A stretch of 23,974 nt of DNA, from assembly GCA_050633165.1 (NCBI GenBank), contig JBOEFZ010000045.1, positions 1 to 23,974 of the forward strand, read 5' to 3'. The position numbers and the translations under genes are program-made. Positions 7,892-15,542 of this stretch are shown here, one piece after another; position 1 is the first letter of the stretch; each line of letters opens with the position of its first letter. The notes beneath the pieces were generated by a model. It had not been told where the DNA came from. It saw only the letters and a list, made by a program, of their open reading frames with translations, and ran no database searches. The DNA comes from TMED27 sp050633165 (lineage in GTDB: Bacteria; Pseudomonadota; Alphaproteobacteria; Micavibrionales; Micavibrionaceae).

Positions 7892-7906
7892 AGTGCTTTT
7901 GAACGC

Positions 7907-7935
7907 TTGAGAGAGCGCAAATCCCGTGCTAATAA
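7907..7935 (+). promoter_or_regulatory. Probable promoter for the DUF3576 lipoprotein gene
   Basis: TTGAGA at 7907-7912 and TAATAA at 7930-7935 are separated by 17 bases, which is good spacing. They lie about 35 bases before the ATG at 7969. This promoter may also have served leuS and lptE before the GxxExxY cassette was interposed. Confidence 0.5.
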
Positions 7936-7968
7936 ACCAAAGACTATATAACAAATGGACAAACAAAC

Positions 7969-8511
7969 ATGCGCCTGAAAACACTCTCCTTTCTCCTAAC
8001 CGCCGGAACATTAGCCTTAACCGCCTGTGAAACCGGACAGATCGAAACCGAAGCAAAATACCCCTCCGGCCTTGATCGCCAAGCCACTGGCGAAGATATC
8101 TACGGCGAAAAACAAAGCATCTTCGGCAACGAAGGCCTCTCCCTCTTCGGCGGCAAGAAAAAAGGCGAATCCGAAGACGGCTCCGGCGGCCTAGCAATCA
8201 ACAGCTTCCTATGGCGCGCCTCCCTCGACACCGTCTCCTTCATGCCACTGGCCAGTGCAGACCCGTTCGGCGGCGTCATCCTCACCGATTGGTACACAAC
8301 CGCCGAATCTCCGGATGAACGCTTTAAGCTCAATGTCTTTATATTAAGCCGCGAACTCCGCTCCGACGGCATAAGAGTGCGCAGCTTCAAACAGATTAAG
8401 AAAAAGGGCAAATGGGTCGATGCCGACGCATCCCCCGAAACCGCCCGCGCCCTCGAAGACACAATCCTCACCCGCGCCCGCCAATTACGAATCGCGAAAT
8501 TAGAGGATTAA
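7969..8511 (+). CDS. DUF3576 family lipoprotein
   Basis: Lipoprotein of unknown function, 180 residues. The signal peptide ends in a lipobox LALTAC, so the cysteine at about residue 20 would be lipidated. The family core is recognisable: GLAINSFLWRASLDT, then FMPLASADPFGGVILTDWY, followed by a beta-rich C-terminal part (RFKLNVFILSRELRSDGIRV). In Alphaproteobacteria the family commonly sits directly upstream of leuS. Here a GxxExxY cassette separates the two. A role in the outer membrane is plausible given lptE nearby, but no function is established. Confidence 0.9.
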   Translation: MRLKTLSFLLTAGTLALTACETGQIETEAKYPSGLDRQATGEDIYGEKQSIFGNEGLSLFGGKKKGESEDGSGGLAINSFLWRASLDTVSFMPLASADPFGGVILTDWYTTAESPDERFKLNVFILSRELRSDGIRVRSFKQIKKKGKWVDADASPETARALEDTILTRARQLRIAKLED

Positions 8512-8518
8512 GAAAATT

Positions 8519-8546
8519 AACCGCGGAGGCGCGAAGAACGCGGAGA
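8519..8546 (+). repeat. Left inverted repeat flanking the GxxExxY gene
   Basis: A 28 bp sequence starting aaccgcggaggcgc and ending cgcggag. It matches the reverse complement of 8967-8994 at about 23 of the first 27 positions. Its right end carries the GGAG (8542-8545) that serves as Shine-Dalgarno for the GxxExxY ATG at 8554. Confidence 0.85.
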
Positions 8547-8553
8547 TATAAAC

Positions 8554-8955
8554 ATGACGAATGTTATCGACATCAATTTAGAAGAAAATCAAATCACACA
8601 AAAATTGATGGACTATTTCTTGCGCATCCATAAGCAAATGGGCGCAGGGTTACTAGAAAGCGTTTATGAAGAATGCCTATGCCATATCCTACAAAAAGAA
8701 GGTATCGCATTTGAACGTCAAAAATTCTTACCCATAAAATTCGAAGATTTGTATGTCGAAAAGGCCTATAAAGTAGACCTACTTATAGAAGACAAAATTA
8801 TCGTCGAACTCAAAAGTGTTGACCGAATAGCACCAATTCATGAAGCGCAAATTTTAAATTATTTAAAACTTGCCGACAAAAAAATCGGCCTCCTCGTCAA
8901 TTTTAACGTTCCTCTTATTAAAAATGGCGTTAAAAGATTTGTAAACAACCATTAA
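8554..8955 (+). CDS. GxxExxY protein (PD-(D/E)XK nuclease-like fold)
   Basis: Small protein of 133 residues carrying the name-giving motif GLLESVY. It also has a nuclease-fold core, KVDLLIEDKIIVELKS, with Asp and Glu-x-Lys in the usual places of a PD-(D/E)XK active site. GxxExxY proteins are widespread, patchily distributed and uncharacterised; nuclease activity is inferred from fold only. Its base composition is visibly more AT-rich than the flanking genes. It is bracketed by near-identical inverted repeats and splits the usual DUF3576-leuS neighbourhood, which points to recent acquisition as a cassette. Confidence 0.9.
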   Translation: MTNVIDINLEENQITQKLMDYFLRIHKQMGAGLLESVYEECLCHILQKEGIAFERQKFLPIKFEDLYVEKAYKVDLLIEDKIIVELKSVDRIAPIHEAQILNYLKLADKKIGLLVNFNVPLIKNGVKRFVNNH

Positions 8956-8966
8956 CATTAAGAAAA

Positions 8967-8994
8967 ACTCCGCGACCTCTGCGCCTCCGCGGTT
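8967..8994 (-). repeat. Right inverted repeat flanking the GxxExxY gene
   Basis: Reverse-complement partner of 8519-8546, ending ctccgcggtt. It stops only ten bases before the leuS ATG at 9005, so the cassette edge lies inside what would be the leuS leader and may have replaced its original ribosome-binding site. Confidence 0.85.
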
Positions 8995-9004
8995 CAAAAA
9001 AACT

Positions 9005-11611
9005 ATGACCGAACGATACAATATCAAAGAATGCGAAGCCAAATGGCGTAGCGCATGGGAAAAGGCTGAGATCTTCAAAACCACCGAAGACACAGCAAAG
9101 GAAAAATACTACGTCCTTGAGATGTTCCCCTACCCATCGGGACGCATCCATGTCGGGCATGTCCGCAATTACACGCTCGGCGATGTCGTCGCGCGCTATA
9201 AAACTGCCAAGGGCTTTAACGTCCTCCACCCCATGGGATGGGATGCTTTTGGATTGCCGGCAGAAAACGCCGCCATCGAACGCGGCCTCCATCCTGGTAA
9301 ATGGACACTCGAAAACATCGAAACCATGCGCGCGCAGCTCCAAACAATGGGCCTCTCCATCGATTGGGATCGCGAATTTGCCACCTGCAAACCCGATTAC
9401 TACAAACACGAACAAAAAATGTTCCTCGAATTCCTGAAACGCGGCATCGCTTACCGCAAAGAATCGGTCGTCAATTGGGACCCCATCGACAACACCGTCC
9501 TTGCCAATGAACAAGTCGTCGACGGCAAAGGCTGGCGCACCGGTGCACCGGTGGAGCGCAAAACCCTCAACCAATGGTTCCTCAAAATAACCGATTACGC
9601 GGATGATCTCCTCGATGGCCTGAAAACCCTCGACCAATGGCCGGAAAAAGTCCGCACCATGCAAGAAAACTGGATCGGTAAAAGCCAGGGCCTAAAGCTT
9701 ACCTTAAATGTCATCCCGACCGAGCGGGAGCACGTGGAGGGATCCGGTAATACATCAGATCCTTCGACTACGCTCGGGATGACATCCTTAGAGATATTCA
9801 CAACAAGACCCGACACCATCTTCGGTGCAAGCTTCGCCGCCATATCCCCCGATCACCCCTTGGCGGAAACGCTCGCCGGTAATAAAAACGGCTTCGAAAA
9901 TTTCATCAAACAATGCCAAGCCATCGGCACATCCGAAGCCGCCATCGAACAAGCCGAAAAACTCGGCTTCGACACCGGCTACACTGTCCAACACCCGTTT
10001 TTAGAAGATACTCAACTCCCCCTATACATCGCCAACTTCATCCTCATGGACTACGGCACAGGCGCAATCTACGGCGTTCCGGCGCACGATCAACGTGATT
10101 TTGATTTCGCCAAAAAATATGGGCTTCCCATTACCCAAGTTATCGACCACAATGACGCTAATATCGAAAAAGAGGCCTATTCCGGCACGGGCACCCTCAT
10201 AAACTCCGACTTCCTCAACGGTAAAACCATCGAAGAAGCCAAAGCCGAAATCATAACCCAATGCGAAACCCGCAATATCGGCGAGGGAACAACCCAATAC
10301 CGCCTCCGCGATTGGGGCATCAGCCGCCAACGCTACTGGGGCTGTCCAATCCCGATCATCTACCGCGAATCCGACGGCGCCGCCATCCCCGTCCCCGAAG
10401 ACCAACTCCCCGTCGAACTCCCCGAGGACATATCTTTCGATAAACCCGGCAACCCGCTCGACCACCACCCAACCTGGAAACACACAACCTGCCCCGAAAC
10501 AGGTGAACCCGCCATCCGTGAAACCGACACTTTCGACACCTTCTTCGAGTCCAGCTGGTATCAATTCCGCTACTGCGATCCCAAAAACGAATCCCTCCCC
10601 GCCCACACATCCAAAACCGACTACTGGATGCCCAAATCCGGCGGCGTTGATCAATATATCGGCGGCGTCGAACACGCCGTCCTCCACCTCCTCTACGCCC
10701 GTTTCTTCACCCGCGCAATGAACACCTGCGGCTACGTGAACACGCTTGAGCCCTTCAAAGGCCTCTTCACCCAAGGCATGGTAACGCACGAAACCTATAA
10801 AAACGCGGATGGCAAATGGATACTGCCCGAGGAATACGAAGCCCTCGCCGACAAATCCACCGCCACAATCGGCCCTTCGATCAAAATGTCGAAATCCAAA
10901 AAGAACGTCGTCGACCCCGAGGACATCATCGGCACATACGGCGCCGACGCCGCCCGCCTCTTCATCCTCTCCGATTCCCCGCCCGAGCGCGATTTAGAAT
11001 GGACCGAAAGCGGCATCGAAGGCGCATGGAAATTCATCAACAAACTCCACCGCACAGTCAATGAAAATCTTGAGGCACTGCCGCAAACCGGCACACAAGC
11101 CCCCTCCAAATTCACCGATACCGCACAAAAACTCCGCCAAACCACCCACAAATCCATCATCGGCATTGCGGAATCCATCGAAACCTTCGCCATGAACAAA
11201 GCCGTCGCCCAAACACGCGAGCTTTCAAACGCAATCGCAAGCTTCAAACCACAAAGCGATGCCGATCAATGGGCATACCGCGAATCCTTTGAAACCTTGG
11301 CAAAGCTCATCAACCCGATGATGCCGCATCTTGCCGAAGAACTCTGGTCACTCCTCGGGCACGAAACCTTGCTGGCCGAAGAATCTTGGCCAAGCGCAGA
11401 TAAATCACTCCTCACCCAATCCACCGTCACCATCGGCGTGCAAGTTAACGGAAAAATGCGCGGGAAAATCGAAATCGCCCCCGATGCAGACGAAGACACC
11501 GCCCGCGAAGCAGCCCTGTCCCAAGACAACGTCGCGCGCGCCATGGAAAACAAACAAATCCGAAAATTCATCTACGTCCCCGGCAAAATCGTGAATGTGG
11601 TGGCGGGATGA
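9005..11611 (+). CDS. leuS: Leucyl-tRNA synthetase with an in-frame palindromic insertion
   Basis: Class Ia aminoacyl-tRNA synthetase that charges tRNA-Leu and edits mischarged products. Length is 868 residues, normal for the bacterial enzyme. The HIGH signature appears as HVGH at 49-52 within YPSGRIHVGHVRNYT, and KMSKS is at 627-631. The CP1 editing domain has TTRPDT at about 266-271 and VPAHDQRD near 358-365. A C-terminal anticodon-binding domain follows. Residues 236-261 are encoded by a palindromic repeat and extend a loop just before the editing-domain threonine-rich motif. All catalytic motifs are intact, so the enzyme is probably functional. There is no clear Shine-Dalgarno sequence, because a cassette repeat ends just upstream. 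It overlaps lptE by four bases (ATGA). Confidence 0.98.
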   Translation: MTERYNIKECEAKWRSAWEKAEIFKTTEDTAKEKYYVLEMFPYPSGRIHVGHVRNYTLGDVVARYKTAKGFNVLHPMGWDAFGLPAENAAIERGLHPGKWTLENIETMRAQLQTMGLSIDWDREFATCKPDYYKHEQKMFLEFLKRGIAYRKESVVNWDPIDNTVLANEQVVDGKGWRTGAPVERKTLNQWFLKITDYADDLLDGLKTLDQWPEKVRTMQENWIGKSQGLKLTLNVIPTEREHVEGSGNTSDPSTTLGMTSLEIFTTRPDTIFGASFAAISPDHPLAETLAGNKNGFENFIKQCQAIGTSEAAIEQAEKLGFDTGYTVQHPFLEDTQLPLYIANFILMDYGTGAIYGVPAHDQRDFDFAKKYGLPITQVIDHNDANIEKEAYSGTGTLINSDFLNGKTIEEAKAEIITQCETRNIGEGTTQYRLRDWGISRQRYWGCPIPIIYRESDGAAIPVPEDQLPVELPEDISFDKPGNPLDHHPTWKHTTCPETGEPAIRETDTFDTFFESSWYQFRYCDPKNESLPAHTSKTDYWMPKSGGVDQYIGGVEHAVLHLLYARFFTRAMNTCGYVNTLEPFKGLFTQGMVTHETYKNADGKWILPEEYEALADKSTATIGPSIKMSKSKKNVVDPEDIIGTYGADAARLFILSDSPPERDLEWTESGIEGAWKFINKLHRTVNENLEALPQTGTQAPSKFTDTAQKLRQTTHKSIIGIAESIETFAMNKAVAQTRELSNAIASFKPQSDADQWAYRESFETLAKLINPMMPHLAEELWSLLGHETLLAEESWPSADKSLLTQSTVTIGVQVNGKMRGKIEIAPDADEDTAREAALSQDNVARAMENKQIRKFIYVPGKIVNVVAG
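9709..9784. repeat. Palindromic repeat inside leuS, translated in frame
   Basis: Perfect outer arms tgtcatcccga (9709-9719) and tcgggatgaca (9774-9784) enclose inner arms GGATC (9740-9744) and GATCC (9758-9762), giving a 76-base imperfect hairpin. The right half, gatccttcgac...gggatgaca, resembles intergenic repeats common in bacteria. Part of it recurs at 22912-22947 in this window. It is read as about 26 extra residues of LeuRS. Confidence 0.8.
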
Positions 11612-12099
11612 AAAAATTATTCCTAATCCCGCTCCTACTCCTAACCGCCTGCGGCTTCTCGCCCGTTTACGGAACATATGGGCAATCAGCAATCGCAACA
11701 GAATCCCAACTCCAAAACATCACGATCGACAATATCCCCGATTACGAGGGGCAATATCTAAGAAACGCCCTCATCGATCGCTTCCACCGCAACGGCACCC
11801 CGCAAACAACGCTCTACACCCTCACCTTCACGCCAATCACCGAAACCAAACGCGACCTCGACGTCACCATCGATTCCGACACCACCCGCGCGCAATTAAC
11901 CCTCTCCACCACAATCACCCTCAAAAACAACACAACCGGCGCAAATATATTAACCCAAAGCCTCCGCTCCACCGCCAGTTACAACGTCTTGGGCAGTGAA
12001 TACACCAACAAAGTCTCCGAAGACACCACCCGCCGCAACGTCCTAGACGACCTCGCCCGCCAAGTGGAACGCGAATTAAGCCTATATTTTAATCGGTAA
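11608..12099 (+). CDS. lptE: LPS-assembly lipoprotein LptE
   Basis: Outer-membrane lipoprotein that plugs and helps assemble the LptD translocon delivering lipopolysaccharide to the cell surface. Length is 163 residues. A signal peptide with lipobox LLTAC (Cys15) is followed by CGFSPVYG, the typical opening of the family. A two-layer alpha/beta chain follows, with LRNALIDRF, a beta segment YTLTFTPI, and the C-terminal region RRNVLDDLARQVERELSLYF that is typical of LptE. The ATG overlaps the leuS stop by four bases, indicating translational coupling. In many Alphaproteobacteria holA follows directly; here two other genes intervene. Confidence 0.92.
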   Translation: MKKLFLIPLLLLTACGFSPVYGTYGQSAIATESQLQNITIDNIPDYEGQYLRNALIDRFHRNGTPQTTLYTLTFTPITETKRDLDVTIDSDTTRAQLTLSTTITLKNNTTGANILTQSLRSTASYNVLGSEYTNKVSEDTTRRNVLDDLARQVERELSLYFNR

Positions 12100-12142
12100 A
12101 CTATTTCGAGTTTTAATTGCTGCAAAGCATCACATAATATTT

Positions 12143-12171
12143 TTGACATATCGAGGCTATTTTATTAATTC
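12143..12171 (+). promoter_or_regulatory. Candidate promoter giving a near-leaderless transcript for the gene at 12178
   Basis: A perfect TTGACA at 12143-12148 is followed after 17 bases by TAATTC (12166-12171), or after 16 by TTAATT. Transcription would start at or within a base or two of the ATG at 12178. That agrees with the absence of any Shine-Dalgarno sequence before that ATG. Confidence 0.45.
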
Positions 12172-12177
12172 TCAATT

Positions 12178-12621
12178 ATGAGCATAACTCGCCTAAAGCC
12201 AGTTTTAACAACACCCGAAAAACCACCAAAATTACTACACGAAATAGCAGGCAATGCATGTTTAAGAGAAATTTTTGTCTACAGCCAAAGAGACTTTTCC
12301 GCCGGCTGCCGTGTTGAAGAAACATCTCGAGACTATAATGGGGAAAAAGTTCTACCGTACTTCAGCGACAGAAATTTAGTTTCTCTATCAGGTGAATATT
12401 CCACCTCGGAAGTCCGAGCTGCGCTAAAAAAGCAAACAAAGAACGAAGACCCAAAAATAACAAATCTACGCGAACATATTACACGTACAATCGAAGATAA
12501 AAAATTATTCGAAACCTGTGTAAGAACACCTGAAGAGGCACACCAAAAAGGCATTGTACTCTTAGACGAAGGCGGATATTTAGGCGGCGACACCCCCTTA
12601 GGCATCATGGCGTATGATTAA
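12178..12621 (+). CDS. Hypothetical protein, AT-rich, inserted between lptE and holA
   Basis: Not recognised. It has 147 residues with no signal peptide or membrane segment, so is probably cytoplasmic. Hydrophilic throughout, with charged helices (EVRAALKKQTKNED; NLREHITRTIEDKKLFETC) and a glycine-rich tail (LLDEGGYLGGDTPLG). Its codons end more often in A or T than those of leuS, lptE or holA, suggesting a different origin. A consensus -35 immediately upstream argues that it is transcribed on its own. There is nothing between it and the next gene except an AT-rich stretch and a long palindromic element. Reality of the gene is likely but not certain. Confidence 0.6.
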   Translation: MSITRLKPVLTTPEKPPKLLHEIAGNACLREIFVYSQRDFSAGCRVEETSRDYNGEKVLPYFSDRNLVSLSGEYSTSEVRAALKKQTKNEDPKITNLREHITRTIEDKKLFETCVRTPEEAHQKGIVLLDEGGYLGGDTPLGIMAYD

Positions 12622-12709
12622 TATGCTCATCGAAAATTTCAATCGTTAAAGATTTGCCAAAAACAACAAACTCCCCTACTTTTACTAATAATAAACTAGT
12701 CGTTTCAGT

Positions 12710-12826
12710 TAGCGATCGTACAGCCTTCGAAAATGAAGTCGTTCGAGAACCGCACCGCAGCGTACATTTTGTACGTGAGGAGCGGAAGCGCAAAACGACT
12801 TTATTTGCAGAACTGTACGATTGTTA
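12710..12826. repeat. 117-bp long-hairpin palindromic element
   Basis: The outer arms are 12710-12723 (ending atcgtacag) and 12813-12826 (starting ctgtacgat). Middle arms are aagtcgtt (12736-12743) and aacgactt (12794-12801). The centre is the hairpin cgtac-atttt-gtacg (12761-12775), with further pairing through ccgc/gcgg. The whole element can fold on itself with few mismatches. It ends 14 bases before the start codon of the GCS2-like gene. It resembles a MITE or REP-type non-coding mobile element; alternatively it is a transcribed structured leader. Confidence 0.8.
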
Positions 12827-12840
12827 AATGGAATGACTAG

Positions 12841-14286
12841 ATGTCCGACGTAAACGCCAATGATACCCGTTTAATTGAATCCTGTGACGAAGTCTCCGCC
12901 CTCTATCAAGGCGCCGGGAACAACACCATGACAGGCATAGAGGTCGAGCTCGCCTTCTTCGATCCCGCCTCGCCCGACCTAACCCCCATGACCATCCCGC
13001 AAAACGAGACCATCAAAAACGCCACAAATGCCCAATGCGGCGGCGATTTCGCCCGCAACGAGCCCACCTCTGAAATGCTCGAAATCGGCAGCATCGCCGC
13101 AAAACCAAACGAACTAGACACAATAATCACCGATACAAACCGTAAAATCGCCTGCCTAACCCAAAAAGCCGCCGATATAGGCCTAAAACGTTCATTTTTC
13201 CAAGACTTACCCGACCAAACCGCCCAAGACCTCCTCAAAAACGTCGTCGATATCCCTAGATACCAAGCCTTCTTCGCCCCACCACGCAAAGACATGATGG
13301 ATGTCGCCGCCTATTTCTCCGTCTGCAAATCCAACCAAATATCGGTCAGCCACCGTGACCCCGACCATCTCCTATCCAATATCCGCCGCCTTTACTACCT
13401 CGCCCCCTTCCTCTTCATGATCATGGATAACGGATCAGGATTTAATGAAGCCGAAGCCTTCTCCGGTCACGCCGGTATGCACCACCGCGCCGCCCTAGGC
13501 ACACGCGGCGGCTGCCCTGATTACGTCTTCACCGCTCAATCCGGCGAAGAATATATCCGCGCGCATATAAACGCCGTCATGAACAACCCACTCTTCGTCT
13601 ATTACGATGAAAATGGCGACCTCATCCGCCTCCCCGCCGGCGAATGGCAAAGCTTCAATAACTTACGCGAAAAGGGCCTGAACACCGCCACCAACTACTA
13701 TTTCGCACAAACTATCCTCTGGCCCGACGTAAAAATCGCCGCCCTTAAGGATGAAGCCGAAAACGTCACAGGCCACAGATTCGAAGCCCGCATGATCGGC
13801 GTCGGCATGCATCAACATATCTCCGCCTTGCTAATAATCGCCGGCCTCGCCTTCAACGAAGAATTCGCCCACGCCACAGACACCCTCCTAAAATCCTACG
13901 GCTTTGACCCACAAACGCCTGAAAACACAAAAGCCAACCTCACAAAGGCTTATAAAGCCGCCCGCGAACATAGCGGACAATTCCTCAACATCCCCTACGG
14001 CACCGGAAACATGCAAAATTTCGCGAAATCCTTCGCCAACATCCTCGAGGCCGCCTACAACGACTCCCCCCACGAAACCGCCCTATCCCCCATCCTCCAC
14101 ATCTGCCGCACCGGATTAACAGACGCCAAAATCAACCGCATAATGTTCCCCACCTTAACAGACGCCAAAAACTTCCAACGCACCTTCGACCCCGAAATCC
14201 TGCAAAATACAAATTTGTGCACTGCCCAACTCTTCGAAGACAACACACAAAAAACCAACCAGTCGGCCTGCATTGGCAATATCTAA
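12841..14286 (+). CDS. Glutamate-cysteine ligase (GCS2)-like carboxylate-amine ligase
   Basis: Probable ATP-dependent carboxylate-amine ligase of the glutamine-synthetase-like fold, 481 residues, cytoplasmic. Features shared in outline with the GCS2/YbdK group are GIEVELAFFD at 32-41 and the acidic stretch FARNEPTSEMLEIGS at 70-84. Others are the ISVSHRDPDHLL...LAPFLFMIMDNGSGF segment and FEARMIGVGMHQHISALLIIAGLAF, where the family has a conserved arginine and histidine. The fit is by pattern, not close identity. It does not match the plant-type GshA usual in Alphaproteobacteria. Substrates may be glutamate plus an amine or cysteine, but this cannot be settled here. The ribosome site is weak (GGA eight bases upstream). 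It lies between lptE and holA, directly after the long palindrome. Confidence 0.6.
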   Translation: MSDVNANDTRLIESCDEVSALYQGAGNNTMTGIEVELAFFDPASPDLTPMTIPQNETIKNATNAQCGGDFARNEPTSEMLEIGSIAAKPNELDTIITDTNRKIACLTQKAADIGLKRSFFQDLPDQTAQDLLKNVVDIPRYQAFFAPPRKDMMDVAAYFSVCKSNQISVSHRDPDHLLSNIRRLYYLAPFLFMIMDNGSGFNEAEAFSGHAGMHHRAALGTRGGCPDYVFTAQSGEEYIRAHINAVMNNPLFVYYDENGDLIRLPAGEWQSFNNLREKGLNTATNYYFAQTILWPDVKIAALKDEAENVTGHRFEARMIGVGMHQHISALLIIAGLAFNEEFAHATDTLLKSYGFDPQTPENTKANLTKAYKAAREHSGQFLNIPYGTGNMQNFAKSFANILEAAYNDSPHETALSPILHICRTGLTDAKINRIMFPTLTDAKNFQRTFDPEILQNTNLCTAQLFEDNTQKTNQSACIGNI

Positions 14287-14516
14287 AAAAAGCGCCGCAA
14301 ACGGCAAGGAATTAAACCCGAAAGAGATTAAAAAATCTCACCACAAAAGCCCCCCTTAGCCCCACTACAATCTCTCCACAAAAACCGTAATCTTCACGTT
14401 TCCATCACAATCTCAAATAAAAACGCAATAAAACGTGACCCCTCCCGTTTTCTAATCTAAATTAAGAAAATGGCAATTTGCAGTCCCTGTATTATCCTTA
14501 AACGGAATAACTATTT
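14287..14516. other. 230-base intergenic region before holA, no gene seen
   Basis: C- and A-rich, pyrimidine-biased sequence without a convincing open frame on either strand. It holds a 6 bp hairpin GAGATT-aaaa-AATCTC at 14324-14339 with no following T-run. A TATTAT at 14490-14495 could be a -10 element for holA, but no good -35 is present at the right spacing. Confidence 0.4.
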
Positions 14517-15542
14517 ATGAAACTCGGCTACCGCGACATTGAACCCTTCGTCAAATCCCCCAACCCCGCGGCAAAGGTCATCCTTACCTACGGCCCAGAT
14601 CATGGCTTGATGAAGGAACGCGCAAAAACCATGGCACAAAGCGTCGTCGCCGATATCAACGACCCCTTCAACGCCGTCACCCTAACCCCCGAAATTCTCG
14701 CCGAGGACCCCGCCCGCCTCTCCGACGAAGCCAACGCAATGTCCATGATGGGCGGCAACCGCCTCATCCGTGTTGAAGGCGCAACCGACAAACTCACCAC
14801 CCTCATCAAAGAATACCTAGGGTCCCCCAACGACAACGCCCTCATTATATTAGAATCCGGCGAACTCTCCCCCCGCAGCTCCCTTCGTAAAACTTGCGAA
14901 GCCGCCAAAAACGCCGCCGCCATCCCTTGCTACGTCGAAGATGAACGCGACCTCGGCCGCCTCATCCGCGAAACCCTCCAAGCCGCAAATTTAAATATCG
15001 AGCCCGATGCCGCCGGCTGGCTCGCCTCAAACATCGCCGGAAACCGTCAAAAAGCCCGCAGCGAACTCGAAAAGCTCATCATCTATAAGGGGAATGACAC
15101 CTCCCCCATCACAATCGACGATGCAAGCGCGGCCTGCGGCGAAAGCGGCGCAACCGCGCTCGATGAATTCATCTACGCCACCGCCGGACACAACCCTGAA
15201 AAAGCCTTACGCAGCCTAAACACACTCCTCGAAGAAGGTGTCGCCTTCATCGTCATGCTCCGCGCCTTACAAAACCACTTCCGCAAACTCCATCTTGTAA
15301 AATCTCTCATCGCCCAAGGCACAAATACCGACCAGGCGGTAAAATCCCTAAAACCCCCGATTTTCTTCAAACAACAAGGCGCCTTCACCGCCCAAGCCAA
15401 CCGATGGAGCCTCCAAGGCCTAAATCACGTCCTGAGCCGCCTAAACGACCTAGAATCCCAATGCAAACAAACCGGCGCCCCCACCGAAACCCTCTGCGCC
15501 CAAGCCATCCTAAGCATCAGCGCAAATAAGAGAGCGGCTTAA
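14517..15542 (+). CDS. holA: DNA polymerase III, delta subunit (clamp loader)
   Basis: Delta subunit of the replicative clamp loader, which opens the DnaN sliding clamp. Its 341-residue length is typical. Recognisable parts are the N-terminal AAA+-like domain beginning LTYGPDHGLMKERAK (family core Y-G-[DE]) and the clamp-interaction segment around EANAMSMMGGNRLIRVEGA. The lid region SNIAGNRQKARSELEKLIIY is near 165-185 and the C-terminal collar helices include VMLRALQNHFRKLHLVK. As expected for delta, there is no functional Walker A. In related genomes it follows lptE. Its last four bases overlap the end of the convergent GluRS-like gene. A weak GGA precedes the ATG. Confidence 0.93.
   Translation: MKLGYRDIEPFVKSPNPAAKVILTYGPDHGLMKERAKTMAQSVVADINDPFNAVTLTPEILAEDPARLSDEANAMSMMGGNRLIRVEGATDKLTTLIKEYLGSPNDNALIILESGELSPRSSLRKTCEAAKNAAAIPCYVEDERDLGRLIRETLQAANLNIEPDAAGWLASNIAGNRQKARSELEKLIIYKGNDTSPITIDDASAACGESGATALDEFIYATAGHNPEKALRSLNTLLEEGVAFIVMLRALQNHFRKLHLVKSLIAQGTNTDQAVKSLKPPIFFKQQGAFTAQANRWSLQGLNHVLSRLNDLESQCKQTGAPTETLCAQAILSISANKRAA

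Noticed and set aside
7732..7962. N-terminal extension of the porin to 7962
   Set aside because: It lacks a ribosome site and would bury the signal peptide; GGAGG and the signal sequence fix the start at 7731.
10022..10789. Long minus-strand open frame (255 codons) opposite leuS
   Set aside because: It mirrors leuS codon bias; its Gly/Val/Phe-rich translation has no recognisable motif or start signal.
14285..14305. GCCG-caaa-CGGC with an adjacent A-run as a minus-strand terminator
   Set aside because: The stem is only four base pairs and no minus-strand gene ends there.
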